Assembly: GCA_030848705.1 (NCBI GenBank)
Contig: CM061242.1
Location: forward strand, 126,366,757 to 126,430,756
DNA: 64,000 bases
Direction of reading: 5' to 3'
From: Heracleum sosnowskyi
Lineage: Eukaryota; Streptophyta; Magnoliopsida; Apiales; Apiaceae
The translations under genes and the position numbers were made by a program. The notes under the pieces are model-generated. The model worked only from the letters and a program-made list of their open reading frames with translations, did no database searches and had not been told where the DNA came from. Positions 18,848 through 28,136 of the stretch are shown here, piece after piece (position 1 is the stretch's first letter; the number at the start of each line of letters is the position of its first letter).

Positions 18848-20808
18848 ATGCACATATTCCACTTTGCTTCACTCAGCACATGGTTGATCAAGTGTCCAAC
18901 CTTGATTATCCATTACCTACTGGTTATGATTCTTTTTCTCTTGAGGATGAAGCTGAATTAGACCCAAATTCAGTTAACCCACATTCAACACCATACACTC
19001 AGCCTAGGCCCTCTAGACTTCCCAAAGCCCAAAGAGAAGCCTTGCAAGAATCCAGAAAAAGATCCTTAGAAGCTGATGTTGGTGGTAGCTCTGTTAGTCA
19101 AGAGGGAGACACTGCACCTAGTGCAGCAAATAAGGAAGGTAGTCACACAGAACCCACAGTGGTTCCCCCTGAGCCTAAGAAGAAGAGAGCTAGGAGGACC
19201 AAAACCACTGTCAGCCACCCTGCAGTCTCCCAAAAGACTGTAGAGGAAACCAGGGAAATAAACTCCTCCCTAGATGTGCCTTCTCAACAAGGTGCTTCTA
19301 TTGAAATTGGCCTGTCTCCCAAGGCACCCTGTACAGAGTCTGCACAAACTCATGGTTCCCAACCTGAGATACCCCCACTTGAAGAAACACACAGTGAGTT
19401 AGGGCACAGTGAGGATTTCTCTACTCCTATTGATGGTTCACATGTTTCATCTGTGAATCAGCCCCCACTCTCTACTACACTTTCACCTTCTTCCTTCCCT
19501 ACACATTCTTTTGTTTCTTCTCCACAACCTAGAGAAGGGGACAGTCCCAACCCTTCAGGTTTTGATCATCCATCTCCAATCATGGATGAGCCCCCATCTA
19601 GTGGTCCACAAGACCCCATTTCTCAAAGTGAGATGGACACCACTCCTCCAAACACTGAGCTAGGGCAAAGTGGTATTTTGTCAGAAAATGAAACAGCCAA
19701 CACTTTGTCTGATCTCCAAGGAGCATCTTACCTTCAGGAAGATGCTGTCACAGCCTCTGTTGCTGTCAAAGACACTGGGGATGCTACTGTCCTGGACACA
19801 GCTACTGTCAAAGGTGGAGAGAAAGATACTGTCACTACAGAACCTACTGTCACTCCACCTCCCAAAGATGCTGTCATGCCAGAACCTGCTGTCCAGACTC
19901 CAACTGACAGTACCATTCCTACTCAAGATGCTGTCCAGCCTTCCCAGCCTAATTTTGATGCTGTACTTGTTGAGGATGCCTCTGATGATGACCTACCTCT
20001 TGCCAAACTCCTAAAGGTACATTCTAAATCTTCTCCTTCCATGCATGTTAGTACTGCTCATACCCATGCATCTAGGTTGAGTGAGGGTGTGCAAAAGAAA
20101 AGAGAGATAAAAGAAAAGAGAGGTGAGCATAAAAATGAGAGGCAGCCAAATGAGCTGGCAAAAGGAGAGGGACTTGAGCATGTCCAGAGAGATATTGAGG
20201 GAGCCCACACTTTTCAGGCACTAGGCCTTGAGAGTCAAACTGTGAGGGGTGATGAGATCACTCAAAAACACCCTGAGAGTGTGAGAACCCCCATAGCCTC
20301 CAAGCCCCTGTCTTTTCCTTCCCCTCCAAGAAGGTTAAGGTCTGGTGGCCCCTCTGCTACTTTTGGTAACAGGATTGCAGCTCTTGAAGGACAGTGTGTT
20401 ACTTTGGACTCCAAACTGGACTCTCTCTCTCAACTGGTGGTTGATGGTTTTGCTGCTACTCAACTCTCTATTCAGTTCCTTACTGACCTGGTAGCTGCCA
20501 ACTCAACTAAGGGGGAGAAGGTAGCAAGATCAGAATCATTGCCTATTCAAGAATCAGGTGGAACTCAGGGGGAGCCTGTAGCTGTGAAGACCAGAGGGGG
20601 AGCTAAAAGGAAAGCAATGTCTAAGGGGGAGCAAGTCAAACCAAGCAGTGCAAAACCACAGGATAAAGCTGAAAAGCCTGTTGAAGTGGAAATGGATGGA
20701 GAAAGGGTGTTAATGTCAAAGGAAACTCAAGATGCATTGCAAAGAAGACCTGCATCTACAGAAGAAATGGAGAGAAATGGAGGAACAAAACAAACTTGGG
20801 AAAGGTAA
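18841..20808 (+). CDS. Env-like protein of E2, central segment
   Basis: Continues the env-like protein in a different frame from the N-terminal segment. Ser/Pro/Thr/Glu-rich and low-complexity, like residues 300-650 of the E1 protein. A block at 19741-19935 repeats Asp-Ala/Thr-Val because the DNA motif GATGCTGTCA / GATACTGTCA is reiterated. A coiled coil (IAALEGQCVTLDSKLDSLSQ) lies near 20370-20430. Four GGGGGAG tracts occur between 20511 and 20635. Ends at a TAA where the frame is lost again; homology resumes in the overlapping ORF from about 20732. Confidence 0.65.
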   Translation, partial: DLNAHIPLCFTQHMVDQVSNLDYPLPTGYDSFSLEDEAELDPNSVNPHSTPYTQPRPSRLPKAQREALQESRKRSLEADVGGSSVSQEGDTAPSAANKEGSHTEPTVVPPEPKKKRARRTKTTVSHPAVSQKTVEETREINSSLDVPSQQGASIEIGLSPKAPCTESAQTHGSQPEIPPLEETHSELGHSEDFSTPIDGSHVSSVNQPPLSTTLSPSSFPTHSFVSSPQPREGDSPNPSGFDHPSPIMDEPPSSGPQDPISQSEMDTTPPNTELGQSGILSENETANTLSDLQGASYLQEDAVTASVAVKDTGDATVLDTATVKGGEKDTVTTEPTVTPPPKDAVMPEPAVQTPTDSTIPTQDAVQPSQPNFDAVLVEDASDDDLPLAKLLKVHSKSSPSMHVSTAHTHASRLSEGVQKKREIKEKRGEHKNERQPNELAKGEGLEHVQRDIEGAHTFQALGLESQTVRGDEITQKHPESVRTPIASKPLSFPSPPRRLRSGGPSATFGNRIAALEGQCVTLDSKLDSLSQLVVDGFAATQLSIQFLTDLVAANSTKGEKVARSESLPIQESGGTQGEPVAVKTRGGAKRKAMSKGEQVKPSSAKPQDKAEKPVEVEMDGERVLMSKETQDALQRRPASTEEMERNGGTKQTWER

Positions 20809-22603
20809 AGGGAAACTGCCTGAATCCATTCATGGTGGAATAATATGGACAAATGGCACTGAATTTGGTCAAGAGGAAGCCAATGTCTTGATGGTGGATT
20901 ACAGGGAGAGCACATTACACAACCATGACAGTAAGTTTAGCAGTTTGGTGGAAGAAGCAATGAATGCTCCTAGCAACCGTCCAACCAACACCACAAAACT
21001 GTTAAAGGAACAAATTACTAGTGTCAGTGTAATGGTGAATGATGAGAAAAGATGGGCTGTAAGTATTTATCTAACTTCTGGCATATCTTATTTCATCACA
21101 ATGCAGCTATTGCAGAGTCTGCCAGCAAAGGTGTTGTGTGCTTTGAAGGGAAAGATCAGGGCAACTCAAACACCATTCAATGAAATATTGGATATGCAAA
21201 TCCAGAACCTGATCATGCAGAAGCTACCTGAAGTCTACTCAAATCCACCATGTGTTTTCTACAGATCTAAAACTAAGGATGGCACAAGAAGGAACAACTT
21301 CATGAATATTGGTAGCCCATCCAGAATGGAAACCAAGTCAATTCTGAAGGTACTAGATGGAATACTCAGTTCAAATGCCAATCCAGGAAGAGTTCATGCT
21401 GTTCAAGAAATCTACAAAATGCTGGTGTTGAGAGACAAGGCACTGGGAGCTAGAATGAAGGAGCTAATCACTAGAGCCAATGCCAAAAGAAATGATCAAG
21501 GTGGAAGTTGCTTCTATAACATTCCTCCCCATGATGATGATGATGATGATGATGAAGATGGTGAGGATGGAGGTGGTGAAGCTTCTGGAAATGCTGGAAA
21601 TGCTGGTGGAAGTAATTCTGGGAATACTGGTATTCAATCTCAGAATGAAGGCAATGAAGAAACTCCTAGCCAGGAAAAGAAAGATGCTGGTGCAACAGAT
21701 GAAGAGGAGTCAAGAATACTGGAAGCTTTGGAGGCAAGCATTCTTAGATGTGCTATTGACTGCATAAATGCTGAAAAAGATGCTGTCACCAAAGGTACTG
21801 TCGACAAAGATACTGTCATAGAAGATGCTGTCTTGAAAGATGCTGTCGACAAGGATACTGTCAAGGAAGGTTCTGTCAAGGATGAAACCAAGGCTACTGT
21901 CAAGTCCAAAAGACTGAAAGCTAAAGCTAAGGCATGGTTTACTAGACAGAAACCAACAGGGAAGCACAAGTACTCAGGAAAGGAAAAGGCCACTGGATTT
22001 GGCAGGAATCTCAAAAAGCCAATTCAATCAATTCCTCCCAACAGTCTTAAGATTCAACAAATGCAATCAAGAGAAATCAAGAGCGTTGAGGTTAAGCTGG
22101 ATGCAAATCAAGAGGCCACTGAGTACATTCTGTGGTGGGCAGAATCAAGGTCAGCCAAGATTGACAAGGACTTCAATCTGGTAGCCACATCAACCAAGAA
22201 AAGTGAATCAATCATAGATAAAAGAAGAATTGATTTCTTCTACCTGGAGAGAATGGTAGAGTTGCTGGAGAGCTATGATGATGTTTCAAAGGCTGTCATG
22301 GAACATGTTCTAAAATATCAGGCAGATAGGGATGCTGAATTTTATCAGAAATTTGGCTATAACTTTGCAGATTTTGATGATGCTGATATTCTTACTGATC
22401 TCCCAGCCTCTCCTATACCATACCACTGGTACTATGAGTTTGATGACTTACCCACAGAGGAAGGGCAAACCCAACCAACTCAGGAAGGGGAACCCAAGCC
22501 AAGCAAACAACCTGAATCTTCTGAATATGCTCAAACTCAGTCAGAACTTGATAAGAAGGAAGCTGAATTACTGGAAAAACACAAGGCCTCTAACAAGGCA
22601 TAA
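20732..22603 (+). CDS. Env-like protein of E2, C-terminal segment
   Basis: Third open segment, back in the frame of the first. The visible ATG is probably not a real start; it overlaps the central segment by 77 bp and a frameshift there is the simplest reading. Carries the conserved C-terminal helical region (ISYFITMQLLQSLPAKV...), an aspartate run encoded by a GAT repeat (21534-21554), and another private-motif patch (21780-21905) giving repeated Asp-Thr/Ala-Val. A stop at 22601-22603 separates it from the last segment in the same frame. Confidence 0.62.
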   Translation: MHCKEDLHLQKKWREMEEQNKLGKGKGKLPESIHGGIIWTNGTEFGQEEANVLMVDYRESTLHNHDSKFSSLVEEAMNAPSNRPTNTTKLLKEQITSVSVMVNDEKRWAVSIYLTSGISYFITMQLLQSLPAKVLCALKGKIRATQTPFNEILDMQIQNLIMQKLPEVYSNPPCVFYRSKTKDGTRRNNFMNIGSPSRMETKSILKVLDGILSSNANPGRVHAVQEIYKMLVLRDKALGARMKELITRANAKRNDQGGSCFYNIPPHDDDDDDDEDGEDGGGEASGNAGNAGGSNSGNTGIQSQNEGNEETPSQEKKDAGATDEEESRILEALEASILRCAIDCINAEKDAVTKGTVDKDTVIEDAVLKDAVDKDTVKEGSVKDETKATVKSKRLKAKAKAWFTRQKPTGKHKYSGKEKATGFGRNLKKPIQSIPPNSLKIQQMQSREIKSVEVKLDANQEATEYILWWAESRSAKIDKDFNLVATSTKKSESIIDKRRIDFFYLERMVELLESYDDVSKAVMEHVLKYQADRDAEFYQKFGYNFADFDDADILTDLPASPIPYHWYYEFDDLPTEEGQTQPTQEGEPKPSKQPESSEYAQTQSELDKKEAELLEKHKASNKA

Positions 22604-22630
22604 AGTGAAGCTCCAAATTATCAACCATAT

Positions 22631-23110
22631 ATGCTGGAAAATCCCCTAAGAGTCAAGTTCCTAAAAGAAGAAATCTATGTTTGCAGCTTGCATAAGCTTA
22701 AAACATCCACTCTGAAGGATCTACAGTATATGGTAGCTGGTTCAATTCATCCCTTGGAACAGATTTGTTCTGATGAGATAGAGAAGTTATTGGAAGGGAG
22801 AAAAGGAGAAGACTCAAGACTGGACAAGCAAAGAAGGAAGTCTCTCAATGCTTATCCTGGAAGTAGATTCAAGCTCATTAATGAAGAACTTCATTTCAGA
22901 ACCTATCCATATGATATAGAGCAATGGCTGAATCTCAGGGATGTTAGTTCTCTCTTATCCCCTTCCATAAAGAAGATCATTGATGAAGTAGAGGATGATG
23001 CAGTGTCTGCTGCTGAAATTTCTCTTGTAGAAAGTCTAAGAGGCTGCTTGGCAGAAGCTCTCAAAAGAGAGGATGTAGCAAGACAGAAGAGGAAATCTCA
23101 AGCTAAGTAA
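22631..23110 (+). CDS. Env-like protein of E2, terminal segment
   Basis: Same frame as the preceding segment, only nine codons after its stop, and in the position of the E1 C-terminus. Encodes about 160 residues, mostly helical and charged, ending KRKSQAK. Probably the original C-terminus, now cut off by a nonsense change or reachable only by readthrough. No domain recognised. Confidence 0.55.
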   Translation: MLENPLRVKFLKEEIYVCSLHKLKTSTLKDLQYMVAGSIHPLEQICSDEIEKLLEGRKGEDSRLDKQRRKSLNAYPGSRFKLINEELHFRTYPYDIEQWLNLRDVSSLLSPSIKKIIDEVEDDAVSAAEISLVESLRGCLAEALKREDVARQKRKSQAK

Positions 23111-23188
23111 AAATTCTTGAATTCTGATCTTGTTAGTTAAGTTGTCATCACATATTGTAAATTTGCTGTTATTTTCCATAAAAACAAA

Positions 23189-23199
23189 TTGGGGGAGAT
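23189..23199 (+). other. Polypurine tract of E2
   Basis: TTGGGGGAGAT directly before the 3' LTR. Confidence 0.92.
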
Positions 23200-24255
23200 T
23201 GTTGGGATTTATGAGTGATAGCATAGAAACAACTTAACTTTGATTATACTTAATTTTTCAAATTAAGTAGAACATACTGTCATAGCCAAAGTATGTTCTT
23301 GTAATCAGTATGCAATGTTATTCTAGTTGTATTGTTTGAAAGAAGTTCACTTATGTGTTCAAGCCTCAAAGAATGCTTTTTGGATGACAACATGAATAAA
23401 GGTTACTGTCCTAAAGCTGTGACAGTAAGATTACAAGAAGACAGAATGTTGCAAGTCACGACAGCATATTCACTCTGACAGCAACATTGGCGGAAGACTA
23501 CGCGACAGCAACTATTGCCCTCGACAGCAAGTTTGGGATCCTCGACAGCACTCTATGCGGGGAACTCATACTGTCACCAAAAGATCATTCCTGTGACAAC
23601 AAGCTTTGCGGCAAAAGTAACTGTCTCAATAAAGATCCTTATGCTAGGTATCTTTCTCAGTAAAATCCCGTGAGAGTTTAAATGTTCAAGAAACAGGCGT
23701 GATGCAGTATCCCTAAGCTGCACCAAGTCTGCAAGACTACGACAGAAGCTTCAAGCACTGCAAAACAAAAGCGAATCAATTCAAGAGCAAGGTCAAGTCT
23801 TTCTCTGCTGAATTGGTTTAGCTGGAAATGGAATGAATCTAGGTTGCTTTCTTTGTAATGTTTATCTGACATGTTAGCAATTTAGGAAAGTCACATGGGT
23901 AAGACAATCTGTAAGAAGCTGCCACTTGACAGTGACAGCAGCTTCACAAACCCGTGACTGATAGTGATAGGGTTAGTCTTATACCTACTATCAACTCATT
24001 CTAGAAGTGTAACGAAGACAAGCAAGTGTCTTTGAAGAAAACCCGAAGCTCGAGAATTCTTTCTTGAGGTTGTAGCAACACTTTGCAAAATAAATAAAAC
24101 ATTTATTTTGTGAATCTTGTTCTTACTAAATACTGTTCGTGATTGCATATATTGCTGATAACGTTTAATCTTGATTTTAGTTGTTGAAATTTAGATTGAA
24201 TTTTATCAGTATTGCATTCATCCCCCCCCCCTTCTGCAATACACAAGGACTAACA
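23200..24255 (+). repeat. 3' LTR of E2 (1056 bp)
   Basis: TGTTGGG...CTAACA, nearly identical to the 5' LTR, followed by the ATTCT target-site duplication at 24256-24260. Confidence 0.97.
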
Positions 24256-24260
24256 ATTCT

Positions 24261-25129
24261 TCTTTAATTATCTATTTTATTTAATTAATTTAACTAATAA
24301 ATTAATTCTTTCATAATTAATTTATTTGGTAACTTAATTAAGTATGTAATTAATTTAGAATTAATTCTAATATTCTAAATTCAGAAATACCAAAGTAAAA
24401 TCAATAAGACTATTCTTGATAGTCTTACCGATTGTCTTATTGATTTTACTTTAGATTTTAGAAAGTATTTCTAATAATTAACTTAGTCTTTCCGAAGTCT
24501 TTTTTACTTAAGGATAGTCTTTGTAGTATTAGAAATAGTCTTTCTATTATCAAGATAGTCTTTCTGTTAAAAAAAGAAATAGTATTTCTACTTTACAACC
24601 AATACACGTGCAGATTAAAAAAGTGGATTAGCTTAACACAGTTGATCAAGACAGAAAGCACATTATCAAACATTCTATCATTTTCCACAAACTTTCTGTC
24701 AAGAACAAAAGCTTCTGCCGAGCTTAATTTCTTCATTCAAGAAATTATTTCTAGAACTTATTGTTACATTCAAACCACTAGAAATCATTTACTTGTTTTG
24801 TATTGACTATCTAGCGGATCTTTATCCCTAGAAAGAATCTCGAACTATCGTTTATTGTTATATCTTTTTATTACAAAAATAGATAAATTCATGTCGAATT
24901 TATTCTAGATTTGTTTTAATTAGTTTGAGATTTAATCTTGTAATCAGTACCAAAATTTGTAACACCTTTCAAGTTTAATATAAGTTATATTTAACTTGAA
25001 TTCTTTTTCATTTAATTCCGCAATAATTTGTTCTTGAATTGTTTAATCTTAAAACGAACAAATTCGATAAAACGGTATAGTTTGTATTCAACCCCCCCTC
25101 CCCCTCTACAAACTTATCGGGACCTAACA
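24261..25129 (+). repeat. 3' LTR of D, part 2
   Basis: Continuation of the LTR begun at 9325, ending CCTAACA after a C-run. Together the parts make about 1334 bp, close to the 1309-bp E4 LTR. Contains repeated AGTCTT-type motifs (24405-24565: GATAGTCTTACCGATTGTC and relatives), matching the E4 private motif. The following bases (ATAAC, 25130-25134) should be D's target-site duplication in C. Confidence 0.88.
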
Positions 25130-26436
25130 ATAACTCAGGACTATGACTGGGCTGATGGTGGGAATGATTCTGAAGAGGACACTGAGTTTGTGAACCTTGC
25201 ACTGATGGCTGATTCAAGTGAGGAGGAGGCCAGTTCATCAACCAATCAGGTAATCACTACCAACCTCACTGAGCTTTCTACAGAGGAATGCAATAGTGCA
25301 ATTAATGATATGTCTACTGAATTGTACCATATGCGTGTTTCTCTTAAATCACTTACAAAAGAAAACATTAGGATAAAAGATGCTAATCTGTTTTTAAGTG
25401 ATAGAAATGTTGTCTTAGAAACTCGGTTCATTGAATTTGAGAAAATGAGGTTAGAGTGTCAAATTGCTAAAGATGAGTTGTTAATTGTTCTGAAAAGAGA
25501 AGAAATTCTCAAAGAACGGTTAACAAAAGAACATGAAGTGATTGTTGGATGGAATGATTCTATAAATGTAGCCACCAATATTATCAAAACTCAAGGAGTA
25601 GACACTTTCTATAAGGAACCAGTGAAAAAGGAGAAAGAGAAACTAGATACCAGTTCTAAGGATCTAGGAGCTGTGGATGCTTCCACGGATGATGATCATC
25701 CGTGGAAGATAATTCGTCAACGGATGAGAATCATCCTGTGAAACACACAGCAAGTATAAGCAAAGAAAAATTGGAGAAGCTGAACAAGAAATATGGTCCA
25801 ACCACCAAAAAATTTGTCCAGGGAGAAAGTAGCCAAATCAAGAATGTTGAACAGGTTAACATAGGTCACTTGTCCAACAAGCAATTGAAGGACAAGTTAG
25901 AGGTCAAGGATGAGGGTAAGAAGAAGAATAACAGAAATGGCAAAGTAGGTATTAACAAACACAACAATTTTACACCTGATAAATATGCTCCTAGAAAAAC
26001 TTGTGTTAATTGTGGTAGTGGTAATCATTTGTCTACTAATTACAAGTCTGTCAAGAATGCCAATTTTCACTTGCCTAAACCTATGATGAATGTGCATATG
26101 TCTGTCATGTCTGCAAGGCCTAACCTATTTGATCAGAATATTCATCAGTATGTTAACATGCCATTTGTACCAAATCCATATTTCAATGCATTCAGTATGC
26201 CACAAATGCCATGGAACATACCAAGCATGAATAACATGTATGCCAATATTGCTCCAATGCATGCATCAAATCTTTATGCTTCTGAACATCTGACAAATCA
26301 TATCTTGCAAAGGTCAACACCTAAGGTTAAGGTTGATTTAAATCATTCAAAACCTAAAGTGCAAAACGACATGGTTAATAGGAAGAAGACTAACAAGATA
26401 GGACCTAAGGAAACTTGGGTACCTAAATCAACTTGA
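25130..26436 (+). pseudogene. Gag of element C, 3' part, degraded
   Basis: Starts mid-gag at the D insertion (the first zinc knuckle is off-window) with the acidic stretch and EFVNLALMADS, homologous to EYVNLALMAS in E2. A coiled coil follows (25340-25560). A frame change occurs around 25700-25740, within an ATCCGTGG motif patch (25676-25735). A knuckle-like CVNCGSGNHLSTNY has its last Cys changed to Tyr. The end is GPKETWVPKST and TGA 26434-26436, matching the Gag ends of E2 and E4. From 25250 on it lies in a predicted intron. Confidence 0.8.
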
Positions 26437-26456
26437 TTTGGTTTTGATGTGTGCAG
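25250..26456 (+). other. Predicted GT-AG intron in gag of C
   Basis: Donor CAG|GTAATC (exon ends 25249, phase 0) and acceptor TGTGTGCAG|GGAAAA (exon resumes 26457, phase 0 in the pol frame). The length of 1207 nt is not a multiple of three, so only removal, not stop readthrough, places pol in frame with gag. A TTGAT branch-point-like sequence overlaps the gag stop. Splicing inferred. Confidence 0.58.
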
Positions 26457-26867
26457 GGAAAACGAAAGAATCAATGGTACCTGGATAGTGGTTGTTCTAG
26501 GCACATGACTGGAGATTCTACTCTGCTCGCAGAGTTTAAGGAGAGAGCTGGCCCTAGCATTACCTTTGGAGATGACAGCAAAGGTTACACTAAGGGATAT
26601 GGCTTGATAATAATGAATAATATCATCATTGAAGAATTAGCACTAGTTGATGGTCTAAAGCACAATTTGCTTAGTATCAGCCAACTATGTGACAAAGGTT
26701 TTTCAGTTTCTTTTAAGGAAGAAGCCTGTGTTGTTTCTGACAAGGAGAACAACAATGTGGTATTGACAGGATACAGAAAAGGGAATGTATACATAGCTAA
26801 CTTCAACTCAACAAATACAGATTCAATAACTTGTCTTTTCAGCAAAGCAAGCAAGGATGAAAGTTGG
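26457..26867 (+). pseudogene. Pol of C, protease part (interrupted by E3)
   Basis: Encodes a protease with DSGCSRHMTGD near 26485 and the adjoining region up to the GAG-pre-integrase domain, where E3 is inserted (GTTGG duplication 26863-26867). The same reading frame resumes at 39276 on the far side of E3. This left part carries no stop. Confidence 0.88.
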
Positions 26868-27976
26868 TGTAAAGCATAATGTAACATAAGATGTAAAAGA
26901 GATAACTACAACTCAACAAAGGACAAGACAGACAATAGTATTAATAGAAGCACAGGAATCCAGAATCAAAGAAGAAAAGGTAAACTCAAAAAATCAAAAT
27001 ACGTTATGTATTCTTGAAGTCCGTAAACAGGTCACGGAAAGAAGTTCATGAAAATGTTCAAGCCTCAGTGACAACAATAGAAACAAGACTTTGAAGACGA
27101 CAGAAGTATGTGAATGATTTAGGGTTCAGTACCACGGGATTCCAGTGATGAAGCAACCAAAACGACAAGGGACGTATCAGCAGCATTGTATTGAAAACAT
27201 AAAATAAGAATTGATTAAGTGTTATTCATCTGTGAACCAGACCAGTTGCACTAGGTGACGGCACTGAAAAGATCAAGTTGTTTTATCGTCTCGGAAGAAA
27301 TTGATACTGTCTATTACTTAAACACCCCGGAGCTCAATGGAATCATTAATTGATAAAAGACAAGAAATAAGTATTCGATAGTTTTTCAATTAAGAAAACT
27401 ATCGAATGGTGTAATGATGATTCACTGAAAACCATGATTACTTTAATTTAGTATTCGATAGTTTTAATTAAAAAACTATCGAATGGTAAATTAAAGAATT
27501 CCATTCGATGGTTTTTATTTAAGGAGCAGGTGAAAAGTATTCTTGTTTACAGGTTGAAGTTGAAGATGGACGGCCAGGATTGATTCTTCAATTCTAGTTC
27601 GATGGTTTTCAATTCAAGTCTACAATTAATACTGAGAGAAGAGTGTGTCTTCTTCAGTTAAGGATTTCAACACAGAGACATTACTGAGAGAGAGAAGATC
27701 CGGAGAAAATTATCAGAGAAATTAATAGTGCTCAGAACTTGATCATTGTTTTGTTTTTGTGTAACCTTAAACTCATTGTCGCTAATCTACGGATTAGAAA
27801 TTGTAGCACCCCTCGAGGTTTATATTTATAAAAAGATATATTCCCCGAAACTTGATTTGGTTTGGTGTGTTTGATTTCGTTATAGAACTGAAAGATTAAT
27901 CCGCGAACGAAATTAAATTATTTGTGAGTATCGTATTCAACCCCCCCCCCCCTTCTACGATACTTTGGACCTAACA
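26868..27976 (+). repeat. 5' LTR of E3 (1109 bp)
   Basis: TGTAAAGCATAATG...CCTAACA, with a run of 12 C near the end. Private motif TTCGATAGTTTTT / AAAACTATCGAATGG in inverted pairs between about 27379 and 27610. Confidence 0.96.
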
Positions 27977-27978
27977 AT

Positions 27979-27990
27979 TGGTATCAGAGC
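27979..27990 (+). other. Primer-binding site of E3
   Basis: TGGTATCAGAGC, complementary to initiator Met-tRNA, two bases after the LTR. Confidence 0.95.
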
Positions 27991-28136
27991 TTCTTGATTG
28001 ATATACAAATCAGATCCGGTGAATGAGACCAAAATCAAACGTAGCGTGAAAATTCGAAGCAAATTTTTTAACTTTCAAAATTTTTCATTTAATTGGAATT
28101 TCTTGAATTTTAAACAATTTGAAATTTTCAGAAACC

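Larger units (their letters stand above)
9790..24255 (+). mobile_element. Element E2, complete Sirevirus-type Ty1/copia retrotransposon (14.5 kb)
   Basis: Both LTRs, both TG/CA ends and a perfect 5-bp target-site duplication ATTCT (9785-9789 and 24256-24260) are present. Inserted in the D 3' LTR. Layout: 5' LTR, primer-binding site, gag, pol, spacer with an extra 86-codon ORF, env-like region in four ORF segments, polypurine tract, 3' LTR. By eye the LTRs differ at four bases plus a 3-bp C-run difference (about 99.6% identical), so the insertion is very young. Even so, gag has a stop as its second codon and the env-like region is fragmented, so the copy may not be autonomous. Confidence 0.97.

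Noticed and set aside
25028..25129. N-terminal extension of the C gag ORF into upstream sequence
   Set aside because: These bases belong to the D LTR; the open frame across the junction is accidental.
26451..26879. A separate short pol ORF with its own start and a natural end at 26879
   Set aside because: The apparent start is GTG and the end lies in the inserted E3 LTR; it is the left part of the interrupted C pol.
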